From NCBI GenBank assembly GCA_045576295.1, contig JAZNGF010000053.1, positions 1-45,338 on the forward strand: a DNA stretch of 45,338 nt. Reading direction: 5' to 3'. The DNA is from CAVALG01 sp045576295 (GTDB taxonomy: Bacteria; Bacillota; Clostridia; Oscillospirales; Acutalibacteraceae). Below, piece by piece: positions 14,809 to 23,269 of this stretch. A model generated the notes under the pieces. That model had not been told where the DNA came from, did not search any database, and worked only from the letters and a program-made list of their open reading frames with translations. The position numbers and the translations under genes were made by a program. Position 1 is the first letter of the stretch. Every line of letters starts with the position of its first letter.

Positions 14809-16389
14809 TCATTTTTTATTTATATGTTCCAGTGTTAACTTTACGCGGTCGGAAATTTTAACTGTTCCAACGCCGAAAATTGATGTGTGCAGTGTATCAT
14901 TTATAGGTTTTTGCCAGTATTCAGGGATTGATTTTATGCCGTTTGCGAGGCCCAACACAGAACCAACTGTTGCACCGTTACAATCAGTGTCGAACCCTGT
15001 TTCAACCGCCATGCAGATAGACTTACCAAAATCACCGCCGCCATACAGTAGCGACGCAACCACAATCATGGCGTTCGATAACGTGTGGCACCAGTCGTGC
15101 TCTGTATGTTCATCAAATTTTTTGTGAATCATATCAAAGCAGTCTTTTGCAGATGTTTTGCTATTAAATGCATTAACTACCATCGTTACGTCTTCATATA
15201 ACCTTGAAGTGTAAGGGATTTCTGAAAGGCCTCCAAGAATGATTTCCTCTATATCATTTGTTGTGGCGGCAACGGCCAGCATTGCGGCCACAAACATTTC
15301 ACCGTAAATGCCGTTTTTGATATGAGAGATTGAAGCATCTCTAAAAGCCATTTCTGCGGCTTTTTCGGGGTTTCCTGGGTTAATGTAACCAAAATAGTCG
15401 CCCCTTATTTGCGCGCCTATCCATTCGCGGAACGGGTTTTTATAAACTGCTGATTGTGGCGGAGCAAACCCTTTAATAAAGTTACAAAAGGCAACGCGTT
15501 CAGCTGTGCAATAGGCGTTTTTGCTTTGATAGGTTAACCAGCTTTGGGATACATCAAATGCAGTAAAATCCTTGCCGTATTTTTCAATTATTTCTTGCGC
15601 TAAAACTAAATAGTTAGTGTCGTCATCTATCGGCATACCATCAATTTCATCGGCATATTCTCGGCATGCAAACCAGTATTTATATTTATTTATAATTTCA
15701 TCAGACAAATCACTTTTATAAATATACCTATGCATTGGGTAATTATCGGTTTCTTTTAAAAAGGGAACAAGTTCATCGGTTTTAATGCCTTCAACCGATT
15801 TACCAAGCATACAACCGCAAATTCTACCAATCCAAGCACCGTGAATTTTATTTTCTAAATTTTCTTTGTTCACTGGCTTTAGCGGCACACTTTGCTTTCT
15901 TAAATCTTTAATTTGCTCAAGGTTTGATGGTTCTATGTATCTATAATCTTCTTTTGCTTTGGCAGAAACAACAATTTCAAATAAAGTATCACCAAGCTTC
16001 TTTTTAATTTCATTTTTAGGAAGCCTTGCAACCGAAGAAAAAACATCCTTGTAGGCTTCAACATCTAACCCTTCTTCTACACACTGCCTATATTCAACCT
16101 GCAGGTTAGAGGAATAAAACTCCCAATCGTGAACGTTTTGATACTCGGGTATTATCCTTTTTGCGTTATTCATTTCATCAACTATGCGGTTGCCGTTTCC
16201 CATTATTAGTGCATCAAGTGAAATATCGAAGTATTTCGCGATTTTTACTATTCTTTCAATATCGGGAACGGCGGTTCCTGACTCCCATTTTTGAACAGAC
16301 TGCTGTGATACGCCAAAAACAGCAGCGAACTGTTCTTGCGTTAAGCCGGCTTCAGTTCGAAGATTCTTTATTGCGCTCTTTATTGCCAT
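14809..16389 (-). CDS. XRE-family HTH fused to ADP-ribosylglycohydrolase
   Basis: 526 aa in three parts. Residues ~5-60 are a Cro/CI-type helix-turn-helix (TQEQFAAVFGVSQQSVQKWE); ~65-175 is a linker segment; ~180 onward is an ADP-ribosylglycohydrolase fold (GAWIGRICGCMLGKSVEG), with metal motif DDDT at about 255-258 and DTD (D467, D469) in the C-terminal ETGFDTDCNGA. These aspartates bind the two metal ions, so the enzyme looks intact. It would remove ADP-ribose from a protein, DNA or small molecule and bind DNA through the HTH. The start is ATG 16389 after AAGAGGTG; a further upstream GTG is part of that site. It converges with the DUF2935 gene. The target is unknown. Confidence 0.85.
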   Translation of the reverse strand: MAIKSAIKNLRTEAGLTQEQFAAVFGVSQQSVQKWESGTAVPDIERIVKIAKYFDISLDALIMGNGNRIVDEMNNAKRIIPEYQNVHDWEFYSSNLQVEYRQCVEEGLDVEAYKDVFSSVARLPKNEIKKKLGDTLFEIVVSAKAKEDYRYIEPSNLEQIKDLRKQSVPLKPVNKENLENKIHGAWIGRICGCMLGKSVEGIKTDELVPFLKETDNYPMHRYIYKSDLSDEIINKYKYWFACREYADEIDGMPIDDDTNYLVLAQEIIEKYGKDFTAFDVSQSWLTYQSKNAYCTAERVAFCNFIKGFAPPQSAVYKNPFREWIGAQIRGDYFGYINPGNPEKAAEMAFRDASISHIKNGIYGEMFVAAMLAVAATTNDIEEIILGGLSEIPYTSRLYEDVTMVVNAFNSKTSAKDCFDMIHKKFDEHTEHDWCHTLSNAMIVVASLLYGGGDFGKSICMAVETGFDTDCNGATVGSVLGLANGIKSIPEYWQKPINDTLHTSIFGVGTVKISDRVKLTLEHINKK

Positions 16390-16440
16390 AATAAACACCT
16401 CTTCTTGATTATTTTATCATATATACAAATCACAAACAAG

Positions 16441-16481
16441 CAACCCGAAATTGTAATTCATACAACTTCGGGTTGTTTTTT
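16441..16481. terminator. Bidirectional terminator hairpin
   Basis: CAACCCGAA-A-TTGTA-ATTCA-TACAA-C-TTCGGGTTG is a long hairpin with TTTTTT on the + strand and a T-rich tail on the - strand. It ends the aminotransferase operon (minus strand) before the HTH/ADP-ribosylglycohydrolase gene. Confidence 0.85.
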
Positions 16482-16486
16482 AGTAA

Positions 16487-17662
16487 TTATTTGCAGTGTT
16501 TTTTCAAAAAGCGTTCAATTCTTGAAAGTGCGGTTTTAATATGTTCGATAGAATAACAGTACGATACCCTAACATAACCTTCGCCACTGTCGCCAAAGGC
16601 GTTACCTGGAACCAAAGCTACACGCTCTTCTTCAATAAGCTTTTCGCAAAACTCTTCTGAAGACATTCCTGTGCTTTTAATGCAGGGGAATATGTAAAAC
16701 GCCCCTTTTGGTTCAAAGCAGGTAAGCCCCAAACTGTTGAAACCGTCTAATATAATTCTACGGCGAGAATCGTATTCTTCAAGCATATTTTCAATGTCGT
16801 CTTCGCCGTTTTCAATAGCCTCAATAGCGGCATACTGCGAAGTTGTTGGCGAACTCATAATTGCAAATTGGTGAATCTTAGTCATCAATTTAATAATAGG
16901 TGCAGGGCCGCACGCATACCCTAAACGCCAACCAGTCATTGAATAGGTTTTTGAAAAGCCGTTAATAACAATTGTGCGTTCCTTCATACCATCAATTTGC
17001 GCAATTGATGTGTGCTTAATGCCACCATACGTAAGGGCAGAATATATTTCATCAGATATTATCATTATATCAGTACCGCGTAAAACCTCGGCGATTTCTT
17101 CTAAATGTTCTCTTTCCATAATGGCGCCGGTTGGGTTGTTAGGGAAGGGAAGAATCAAAGCTTTGGTTTTTGGTGTTATATGTTCGCGCAGCTCGTCGGC
17201 TGTAAGGCGGAAATCGTTTTCAACCTTGGTTGGAATAACAACAGGTGTTCCGCCTGCAAGCGCCGTTATAGGCTCATAGCACACAAACGAAGGTGAGGGG
17301 ATAAGAACTTCATCGCCGCTGCCTACAATGGCTCTGATAGCAGAATCAATAGCTTCGCTACCACCAACAGTGATTAGAATATCGCCTGCAGGGTCGTATT
17401 CAAGCTGGAAATTTCTTTTAAAATAGCGGCTAATTGATTTTCTAAGCTCTAAAAGGCCGCTGTTTGATGTGTATCTTGTTTTACCGTTGTTAAGCGAATC
17501 GATAGCCTTTTGGCGAATGTGCCAAGGGGTTAAAAAATCGGGCTCACCAACGCCAAGCGAGATTACATTATCCATACTGTCGGCAATGTCGAAAAATTTT
17601 CGTATGCCCGATGGCTTAATGTCCCGAACTGTCGGGTTCACGATTTTATCATAATTTATCAC
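16487..17662 (-). CDS. PLP-dependent aminotransferase, class I/II (aspartate/aromatic type)
   Basis: 391 aa, the usual length for fold-type I aminotransferases. Visible features: SLGVGEPDFLTP at the N-terminus, NNPTGA (substrate and cofactor asparagine), ISDEIYSAL (the PLP-binding Asp and Tyr), the PLP lysine in SKTYSMTGWRLGY, and the C-terminal arginine region (GYVRVSYCYS). Substrate cannot be fixed: aspartate, aromatic acids or alanine are all possible. It overlaps the upstream Lrp-type gene by 4 nt (ATGA), so the two form one transcript on the minus strand and the regulator probably responds to an amino acid used by this enzyme. Confidence 0.9.
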   Translation of the reverse strand: MINYDKIVNPTVRDIKPSGIRKFFDIADSMDNVISLGVGEPDFLTPWHIRQKAIDSLNNGKTRYTSNSGLLELRKSISRYFKRNFQLEYDPAGDILITVGGSEAIDSAIRAIVGSGDEVLIPSPSFVCYEPITALAGGTPVVIPTKVENDFRLTADELREHITPKTKALILPFPNNPTGAIMEREHLEEIAEVLRGTDIMIISDEIYSALTYGGIKHTSIAQIDGMKERTIVINGFSKTYSMTGWRLGYACGPAPIIKLMTKIHQFAIMSSPTTSQYAAIEAIENGEDDIENMLEEYDSRRRIILDGFNSLGLTCFEPKGAFYIFPCIKSTGMSSEEFCEKLIEEERVALVPGNAFGDSGEGYVRVSYCYSIEHIKTALSRIERFLKKHCK

Positions 17663-18141
17663 AGGCCGATTCTCCCTCTGTCGTCTTCTTTATTAGATCC
17701 AATTTCAATATCCATTTCCTTATATCTTCTTAAAACAAAATGGGTAGCAGTTGAGGTAACGCCGTTCATAGGTGCTAAAACCTTGGCAACAAAGTTTGCC
17801 ACCTCAATAAAGGTTTTCCCCTTAACAATAACGCAAAGGTCGTAAGTTCCCGACATAAGGTAAACTGTTTCAACTTCAGGGTATTTTGTTATTTTTTCTG
17901 CGTAATATTCAAAACCTGCATCGGTTTTAGGGGTAACTTTAAGCTCAATAACAGCAGAAACCTTAGCATCATCGAATCTTTGCCAATCGATAACTGTTTT
18001 ATATCCACAAATAAGTCCACTTTTTTGCATTTCATCCATTTCTGCAATAACTTCGTCTTCGCTAAGACCTAACATAACCGCAAGCTCGGCGGTTGAATAC
18101 CTTGCGTTATTGCATAATAATTTTAAAAGTTTCGCATTCAT
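17659..18141 (-). CDS. Lrp/AsnC-family transcriptional regulator
   Basis: 160 aa: N-terminal HTH (ARYSTAELAVMLGLSEDEVIAEMDEM, about residues 13-39) and a C-terminal RAM/ligand-binding domain (YPEVETVYLMSGTYDLCVIVKG). Such proteins bind amino acids and regulate amino-acid metabolism genes. It is first in the operon with the aminotransferase and divergent from the MFS gene. ATG 18141 is preceded on the minus strand by GGAGGTTATG. Direct repeats in the divergent region could be its binding sites. Confidence 0.9.
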   Translation of the reverse strand: MNAKLLKLLCNNARYSTAELAVMLGLSEDEVIAEMDEMQKSGLICGYKTVIDWQRFDDAKVSAVIELKVTPKTDAGFEYYAEKITKYPEVETVYLMSGTYDLCVIVKGKTFIEVANFVAKVLAPMNGVTSTATHFVLRRYKEMDIEIGSNKEDDRGRIGL

Positions 18142-18166
18142 ATCATAACCTCCGTTAATCTATTTA

Positions 18167-18184
18167 ACTGCAATTTTACTGCAA
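18167..18184 (+). promoter_or_regulatory. Direct repeat ACTGCAA, possible Lrp-type operator
   Basis: ACTGCAA occurs at 18167-18173 and 18178-18184, 11 bp apart, between the Lrp-type gene and the divergent MFS gene. It is one helical turn apart, as for dimer or oligomer binding, but only two copies are seen. Confidence 0.3.
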
Positions 18185-18308
18185 ATATATACATATTTAT
18201 GATATTATAACACGCAAAACACAACAAAACAAGTTTTATGAATAATTATTGAAAAAATTTAATATATGTGCTAACATAATCGTGTTGAGATTTTTGTTTG
18301 GTGATAAT

Positions 18309-19526
18309 ATGAAGCTTACATATAAGCACACGGTTATTTCTTGCTATTTAGCCAACATTACCTGTGCAATTCTTAATAATTTAGCACCGCTTTTGTTCGT
18401 AACATTGCAAGATCAATTTTCACTTTCAACTGCACAGCTTGGAAGCATAATTTTTGTTAACTTCGGTTTGCAGATTTTTGTTGACCTTATTGGTTCGAAA
18501 TATGTTGACGCAATCGGCCTTAAAAAGTGCGTTGTTGCCTCGCAAGCCTTTGCTGTTGTCGGCCTTTGCTTACTTAGTGTTTTGCCGCAAATTTTAAGTA
18601 ACAAATATATAGCAGTAATTATATCGGTTTGCATTTATGCTATTGGCAGTGGAATTATGGAGATTTCACTTAACACCATTGTCGACGGTATCCCGCACGA
18701 TTCTGAAAATATTAAGAACTCAAAAATATCATTTCTTCATTCTGCCTATTGCTGGGGTCATGTGTTAGTTGTTTTGTTATCAACAGTGTTTTTTGTAACT
18801 GCAGGTAGAAACAACTGGAGTGTGCTTGTTTTGCTTTGGCTTATTGTGCCCCTAATAACCGGTGTAATGTTTTGCTTTGTTCCGATTAATGAACACGGAG
18901 CTCAGCACGCCACCGAAAATTCAACCTTCAAAGGGCTTTTAAAAAATAAATTGTTTTGGGTTTTCCTTGTTTTGATGATATGCGCAGGCTCTTGTGAACA
19001 GGCAATGGGGCAGTGGTCGTCATATTTTGCTGAAAAGGGGCTCCATGTTTCAAAAACCTTGGGTGATTTGCTTGGAACCTGCCTTTTCGCGCTTCTTATG
19101 GCGCTATCACGCACATTCTATGGAGCATTATCGCATAGAATTAATCTTAAAAAATTCTTGTTGTTAAGCTCTGCAGCCTGCCTTATTAGCTATTTGGTTG
19201 CCAGCCTTGCCACTAACTCGATAGTATGTTTGCTGGCATGCGGGCTTTGCGGACTTTCGGTTGGCATTATGTGGCCGGGTGTAATTGCGCTTGCTGCTAA
19301 CAGCAGTTTAGGTGGCTCAACAGCTATGTTCGGGCTTTTGGCACTTGGAGGCGACGCTGGCTGCACGTTAGGCCCGCAGTTAATGTCGGTTCTATCAAGC
19401 TTTTTGGTTATTCACGGTAGTGGAATGAAGGGCGGATTGCTTTGCTCTGCCTTATTCCCGATCGCTATGCTGTTGACGCTTACAATATTCAGAAACTTAT
19501 CAAAAACCACTAAAAAAACAGCGTGA
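18309..19526 (+). CDS. MFS transporter
   Basis: 405 aa with about 12 hydrophobic segments; the start at ATG 18309 gives a normal N-terminus just before the first helix, while an upstream TTG (18249) lacks a ribosome binding site. Features of the major facilitator fold: a basic cytoplasmic loop motif in helix 2-3 region (DLIGSKYVDAIGLKK) and a repeat of the same type (FYGALSHRINLKK). Substrate unknown. The gene is divergent from the Lrp/aminotransferase operon and could export or import the same amino acid or a sugar; that link is inference. A terminator hairpin overlaps its stop codon. Confidence 0.85.
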   Translation: MKLTYKHTVISCYLANITCAILNNLAPLLFVTLQDQFSLSTAQLGSIIFVNFGLQIFVDLIGSKYVDAIGLKKCVVASQAFAVVGLCLLSVLPQILSNKYIAVIISVCIYAIGSGIMEISLNTIVDGIPHDSENIKNSKISFLHSAYCWGHVLVVLLSTVFFVTAGRNNWSVLVLLWLIVPLITGVMFCFVPINEHGAQHATENSTFKGLLKNKLFWVFLVLMICAGSCEQAMGQWSSYFAEKGLHVSKTLGDLLGTCLFALLMALSRTFYGALSHRINLKKFLLLSSAACLISYLVASLATNSIVCLLACGLCGLSVGIMWPGVIALAANSSLGGSTAMFGLLALGGDAGCTLGPQLMSVLSSFLVIHGSGMKGGLLCSALFPIAMLLTLTIFRNLSKTTKKTA

Positions 19527-19548
19527 TTTTTCGCGCTGTTTGATTATT
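19516..19548 (+). terminator. Terminator overlapping the MFS stop codon
   Basis: AAACAGCG-TGATTTTTCG-CGCTGTTT followed by GATTATTT. The stem begins in the last codons of the transporter. Confidence 0.65.
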
Positions 19549-19563
19549 TCAAGGTGTGATTTA

Positions 19564-20247
19564 ATGACCAACTATTCTGTTAAACATAAAAGCACTTATA
19601 CAAAAGCAAATCAAAGACGCAAACGCAGATTACGAAAATGGGTTTGCTTTATTCTTTGTGTAATAATTTTGGCTTTAACCGCGTTTGTTTTAAACAAAAG
19701 TGGTGTGTTTTCGCCATATTTAGCAAGGCAAAGAGTAAATGCACTGAAAGAGGCAGAAATTCCTGAATGGATCGATGTACAGCTTCTGGATGTTGATGGG
19801 AAATCGCGAACAGGGTGGGAACTTGCCGATATTAATGCAATTGTTATTCATTATGTTGGTAACCCTAACACAACAGCGCAGGCTAACCGTAATTATTTCA
19901 ATATGAAAGATACCGAGGTTAGTTCACACTTTGTTGTAGGTCTTGATGGTGAGGTTATTCAGTGCCTACCGCTTTATGAGCGCTCGGTTGCAAGCAATAA
20001 TCGAAATAAAGACACCATTTCTATTGAAGTTTGCCACCCTGATGAAAGTGGTAAGTTCAATGAAAAAACATATGCGTCTCTTGTTAAACTTTCTGCGTGG
20101 CTATGTGAAATAAATGGTTTTAAGGGTAAACCTAACATAATCCGCCATTATGATGTTGTTGGCAAACTTTGCCCTGTCTATTATGTTGAAAACGAGGACG
20201 CTTGGGTTAAACTACAAGATGATATCCTGTATGCCGCAAAGAATTAG
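19564..20247 (+). CDS. Membrane-anchored N-acetylmuramoyl-L-alanine amidase (Amidase_2)
   Basis: 227 aa. The N-terminus is strongly basic (NQRRKRRLRKW) and then a single hydrophobic helix (VCFILCVIILALTAFVL), so it is a membrane-anchored extracytoplasmic protein. The rest is an Amidase_2 domain: zinc-ligand histidine in AIVIHYVG, histidine and cysteine in IIRHYDVVGKLCPV, and the substrate region SSHFVVGLDGEVIQ. It would cut the amide between MurNAc and L-alanine. ATG 19564 follows AAGGTGTGA. The cell-wall role in sporulation or growth cannot be told apart from sequence. It is followed by an SDR gene 44 nt downstream. Confidence 0.9.
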   Translation: MTNYSVKHKSTYTKANQRRKRRLRKWVCFILCVIILALTAFVLNKSGVFSPYLARQRVNALKEAEIPEWIDVQLLDVDGKSRTGWELADINAIVIHYVGNPNTTAQANRNYFNMKDTEVSSHFVVGLDGEVIQCLPLYERSVASNNRNKDTISIEVCHPDESGKFNEKTYASLVKLSAWLCEINGFKGKPNIIRHYDVVGKLCPVYYVENEDAWVKLQDDILYAAKN

Positions 20248-20291
20248 CGGCAAATATAGCCGTAACTTAAATTTAACCTAATGGAGATATT

Positions 20292-21053
20292 ATGAAAATT
20301 GCAGTTATAACAGGGGCAACAAGCGGAATCGGTAAGGGATTCGTTAAACAGATTGACCAATGCTTTGATCTTGATGAAATTTGGGTTATTGCAAGAAGGG
20401 AAGAAAGGTTAAACGGGCTGCAAAAAGATTGCAAAACAAAAGTTAGGCCTCTATGCCTTGATTTAACACAAAACAGTTCTTTTGACAGATATAGTCAGCT
20501 TTTAAGTGAGTTGAACCCACAAATAGATGTGCTTGTTAATGCAAGTGGATACGGTAAATTTGGTAGATTTAATGAGCTTGATATAAACGAGCAGGTTGGT
20601 ATGCTTGAACTAAATTGTTCTGCGCTGATAAAACTAACCTATGCCTCAATTCCTTTTATGGTTAAGGGCTCACAAATAATTGAAGTTTCTTCAATTTCGG
20701 CCTTTCAGCCTGTGCCTTGCATAGCGGTTTATTCAGCAACCAAATCGTTCGTTTTAAGTTTTTCAAGGTCGCTTTCGGTGGAGCTTAAAAGCAAAGGTAT
20801 AGGAGTAACTGCGGTTTGCCCATTTTGGGTTAAAACTGAATTTTTCAACCGTGCAGCAAGTGATGACACAATAAAGTATTACAGCCGCTTTTTAGAGGCA
20901 GAGGATGTTGTTAGGCGCGCATTAAGGGATGCAGAAAAAGGAAAAACAGTTTCAATTTGCGGTTTTATGAACCGTTGCCAGGCTGCTTTAGTGAAATTAT
21001 TACCAGTGAGCTTTGTTTTGAAAATTTGGTGCCGCCAGCAGGCGATAAAATAG
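20292..21053 (+). CDS. Short-chain dehydrogenase/reductase (SDR)
   Basis: 253 aa with all classical SDR features: TGATSGIGKGF nucleotide-binding loop (residues ~7-17), a modified NNAG as VNASGYG, the catalytic serine in EVSSISAF, and YSATK (catalytic Tyr and Lys). The Arg-rich loop after the second strand (ARREERL) suggests NADPH preference. A C-terminal hydrophobic segment (residues ~230-248) may associate with membrane. Substrate unknown. The ribosome binding site GGAG lies 6 nt before ATG 20292. It is probably co-transcribed with the amidase gene, but the functional link is unclear. Confidence 0.9.
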   Translation: MKIAVITGATSGIGKGFVKQIDQCFDLDEIWVIARREERLNGLQKDCKTKVRPLCLDLTQNSSFDRYSQLLSELNPQIDVLVNASGYGKFGRFNELDINEQVGMLELNCSALIKLTYASIPFMVKGSQIIEVSSISAFQPVPCIAVYSATKSFVLSFSRSLSVELKSKGIGVTAVCPFWVKTEFFNRAASDDTIKYYSRFLEAEDVVRRALRDAEKGKTVSICGFMNRCQAALVKLLPVSFVLKIWCRQQAIK

Positions 21054-21063
21054 CTTCATTAAG

Positions 21064-21092
21064 TGTGAAGTTATAAATAATTCACAATTTTT
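21064..21092 (+). terminator. Weak terminator after the SDR gene
   Basis: TGTGAA (21064-21069) pairs with TTCACA (21081-21086), then ATTTTT. The 6-bp stem and 11-nt loop make it weak. Confidence 0.4.
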
Positions 21093-21139
21093 ATGCCAAT
21101 AAAATAATTTGTTAATATATTATTATATATTATTAATAC

Positions 21140-21168
21140 TTGACTAACATTTATGGTAGTTATATAAT
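21140..21168 (+). promoter_or_regulatory. Sigma-A-type promoter for the xpt/nucleoside transport cluster
   Basis: TTGACT (21140-21145), 17-nt spacer, TATAAT (21163-21168). Near-perfect consensus, 58 nt before the Xpt start. The transcript leader is only about 50 nt, too short for a purine riboswitch. Confidence 0.85.
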
Positions 21169-21225
21169 AGATTTATGTTTTTTTGTAGAAATTAAGGGTT
21201 AATTGCACTATGATGAGGTACGCTT

Positions 21226-21801
21226 ATGAAACTTCTTGAAGAAAGAATTTTAAAAGACGGCATTGTTAGAGACGGTAACGTTTTAAAGGTTGATAGTTTT
21301 TTAAACCATCAAATGGATGTTAAGTTTATTAGCCAATTAGGCCAAGAATTTTACCGCCTTTTTAAAGATTGCGGCGTTAATAAAATTCTAACAATAGAAG
21401 CATCGGGTATTGGTATCGCTTGTTTAACCGCTGGGGTTTTTGACGTTCCTCTTGTGTTTGCCAAGAAAACAAAAACAAAAAACATTGCCGGTGATGTATA
21501 CACCAGCAAGGTGGCATCTTTCACACACGGTGTTACATATGACATTATCGTTTCAAAAGATTTTTTAACATCTGATGATCGCGTTTTGATTATCGACGAT
21601 TTTTTAGCTAAAGGACAAGCTTTATTAGGCCTTGCTGATATTGTTAAGCAGTCGGGCGCTACTATTGTTGGTGCCGGTATTGTTATTGAAAAGGCATTTC
21701 AAGACGGCGGAGAAATAATCAGAAGCACCGGTATTCGCGTTGAGTCGCTTGCTCGCATTGCCTCAATGACTGCCAACGGTAACATTGAATTTATTGATTA
21801 A
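21226..21801 (+). CDS. xpt: Xanthine phosphoribosyltransferase
   Basis: 191 aa, the usual Xpt length; makes XMP from xanthine and PRPP, for purine salvage. Features: MKLLEERILKDG at the N-terminus, the PRPP loop VLIIDDFLAKGQALLGL (about residues 122-138), and the EASGIGI region, all typical of the family. ATG 21226 has a weak upstream site (GATGAGGTACGCTT). It is followed by BMP-family and ABC transport genes, so imported nucleosides or bases could be channelled to it. The functional link is strong by context. Confidence 0.93.
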   Translation: MKLLEERILKDGIVRDGNVLKVDSFLNHQMDVKFISQLGQEFYRLFKDCGVNKILTIEASGIGIACLTAGVFDVPLVFAKKTKTKNIAGDVYTSKVASFTHGVTYDIIVSKDFLTSDDRVLIIDDFLAKGQALLGLADIVKQSGATIVGAGIVIEKAFQDGGEIIRSTGIRVESLARIASMTANGNIEFID

Positions 21802-21877
21802 TTCTTAATTTTGGTTTTTTGTTTATTTGCCCAGTGGGCTTATAAAATATTTTTAAATTTTAATCGGAGGAAAAACA

Positions 21878-23140
21878 ATGAAAAAGATTATCGCGCTGAT
21901 TCTTGCCCTTGCAATGCTTGTTGTATTTGCGGGCTGCGGTGGAGACACCAACTCTAAAACTGATGATGCGGCTGTTCTTTCTATCGACGAAGTTGAAAAG
22001 ACCGTTGCTGACACCATCACTGCAGTACCCCTTGAAGATCTCAAGGTTGGTTTCATCTTTTTACACGATGCTAACTCAACATATGACAAAAACTTCATGG
22101 ACGCTGCTGAAGCTGCTTGTGAAAAGTTAGGCCTTAAAGATTCACAGGTTCTTATGAAAACAGGTATTCCTGAAGGTAACGAATGCTACACAACAGCAGT
22201 TGAACTTGTTAACGCAGGTTGCCAATTAATTTTCGCTGACTCATTTGGTCACGAGCCTTACCTCATTCAGGCTGCTAAAGAATACCCTGATGTTCAGTTC
22301 TGCCACGCTACAGGCGTTCGCGGACAGACCGAGCTTCTTGGTAACTATCACACCGCTTTTGCTGAAATCTACAAGGGTCGTTACCTTGCAGGTGTTGCAG
22401 CTGGTATGAAACTTAACGAAATGATCAAGGCTGGCGAAATTACTGAAGCTGATACTAAAATGGGTTATGTTGGTGCGTTCCCCTATGCTGAGGTTATTTC
22501 AGGTTACACATCATTCTATCTTGGTGCAAAATCGGTTTGCCCCAGCGTTACAATGGAAGTTCAGTACACACAGTCATGGTTTGACATTGAAAAAGAAAAC
22601 TCGGCTGCAAAGGCCCTTATTGCAAGCGGTTGCGTACTTATCAGCCAGCACGCTGACTCTTCGGGTGCTCCTTCTGCTTGTGAAGCCGCAGGCGTTCCCA
22701 ACGTTGCTTACAACGTTGACACTTCAAACATCGGCCCCAACACCGCTATTGTTTCTTCAAAGATCTCTTGGGAGCCTTATATGACAATGATCATTAAAGC
22801 TATGATCGATGGTACTTCTATTCCTTCTGACTACTGCGCAACACTTGAAGAAGGCGCTGTTCAGTTAACACAGCTCACAGCTAACGCTGCTGAAGGAACT
22901 GCTGAAGCAATTGATGCTGCTAAAGAAAAGCTCATAAAGGGTGAATTACAGGTGTTCAGCACTGATAACTTCACAGTTGGAGGAGAAAAGCTCACAACAT
23001 ATCTTGCTGACGTTGTTGATAACGGTGACTATGTTGCTGATACAGAAGCAATTGTTGATGGCCGTTTCATTGAATCTGAGAAGAGAGCTGCTCCTTACTT
23101 TAACATTATTATCGATGGTATTACAGTACCGGAAAACTAA
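21878..23140 (+). CDS. BMP-family nucleoside-binding lipoprotein (ABC transporter)
   Basis: 420 aa. The N-terminus MKKIIALILALAMLVVFAGC is a lipoprotein signal with Cys20 as the lipid-linked residue. The rest is a BMP/PnrA-type periplasmic-binding fold: KVGFIFLHDAN at the start of the mature protein, and TGVRGQTELLGNYHTAFAEI and MKLNEMIKAGEIT in the hinge region. It captures purine nucleosides for the downstream permeases. The strong Shine-Dalgarno CGGAGGAA precedes ATG 21878. Codon use is the most biased in the window (many GCT, GTT, AAC), suggesting high expression. It is followed by a stem-loop and the ATPase gene. Confidence 0.9.
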   Translation: MKKIIALILALAMLVVFAGCGGDTNSKTDDAAVLSIDEVEKTVADTITAVPLEDLKVGFIFLHDANSTYDKNFMDAAEAACEKLGLKDSQVLMKTGIPEGNECYTTAVELVNAGCQLIFADSFGHEPYLIQAAKEYPDVQFCHATGVRGQTELLGNYHTAFAEIYKGRYLAGVAAGMKLNEMIKAGEITEADTKMGYVGAFPYAEVISGYTSFYLGAKSVCPSVTMEVQYTQSWFDIEKENSAAKALIASGCVLISQHADSSGAPSACEAAGVPNVAYNVDTSNIGPNTAIVSSKISWEPYMTMIIKAMIDGTSIPSDYCATLEEGAVQLTQLTANAAEGTAEAIDAAKEKLIKGELQVFSTDNFTVGGEKLTTYLADVVDNGDYVADTEAIVDGRFIESEKRAAPYFNIIIDGITVPEN

Positions 23141-23151
23141 TTCTGCACTCG

Positions 23152-23185
23152 TTGGCGGAGTACTATTGTGCTCCGCCAAATTTTG
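23152..23185 (+). terminator. Stem-loop between binding protein and ATPase genes
   Basis: TTGGCGGAG (23152-23160) pairs fully with CTCCGCCAA (23171-23179), 10-nt loop, then ATTTTG. The weak T run suits a partial terminator or an mRNA-stabilising element that keeps the binding-protein message high relative to the downstream genes. Confidence 0.75.
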
Positions 23186-23269
23186 ATATATTCCGTTTTG
23201 AAAAAACTACACATGTAATTTTTTGAAAAGAGAATATAAACTTTTATTTTAAATTGAGGTGAATGTTGA

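Noticed and set aside
18249..18308. Upstream TTG start for the MFS transporter
   Set aside because: No ribosome binding site there; ATG 18309 gives a normal N-terminus for this family.
21054..21225. Purine riboswitch upstream of xpt
   Set aside because: No TATA-paired three-way junction with the conserved loop sequences is visible, and the promoter leaves too short a leader.
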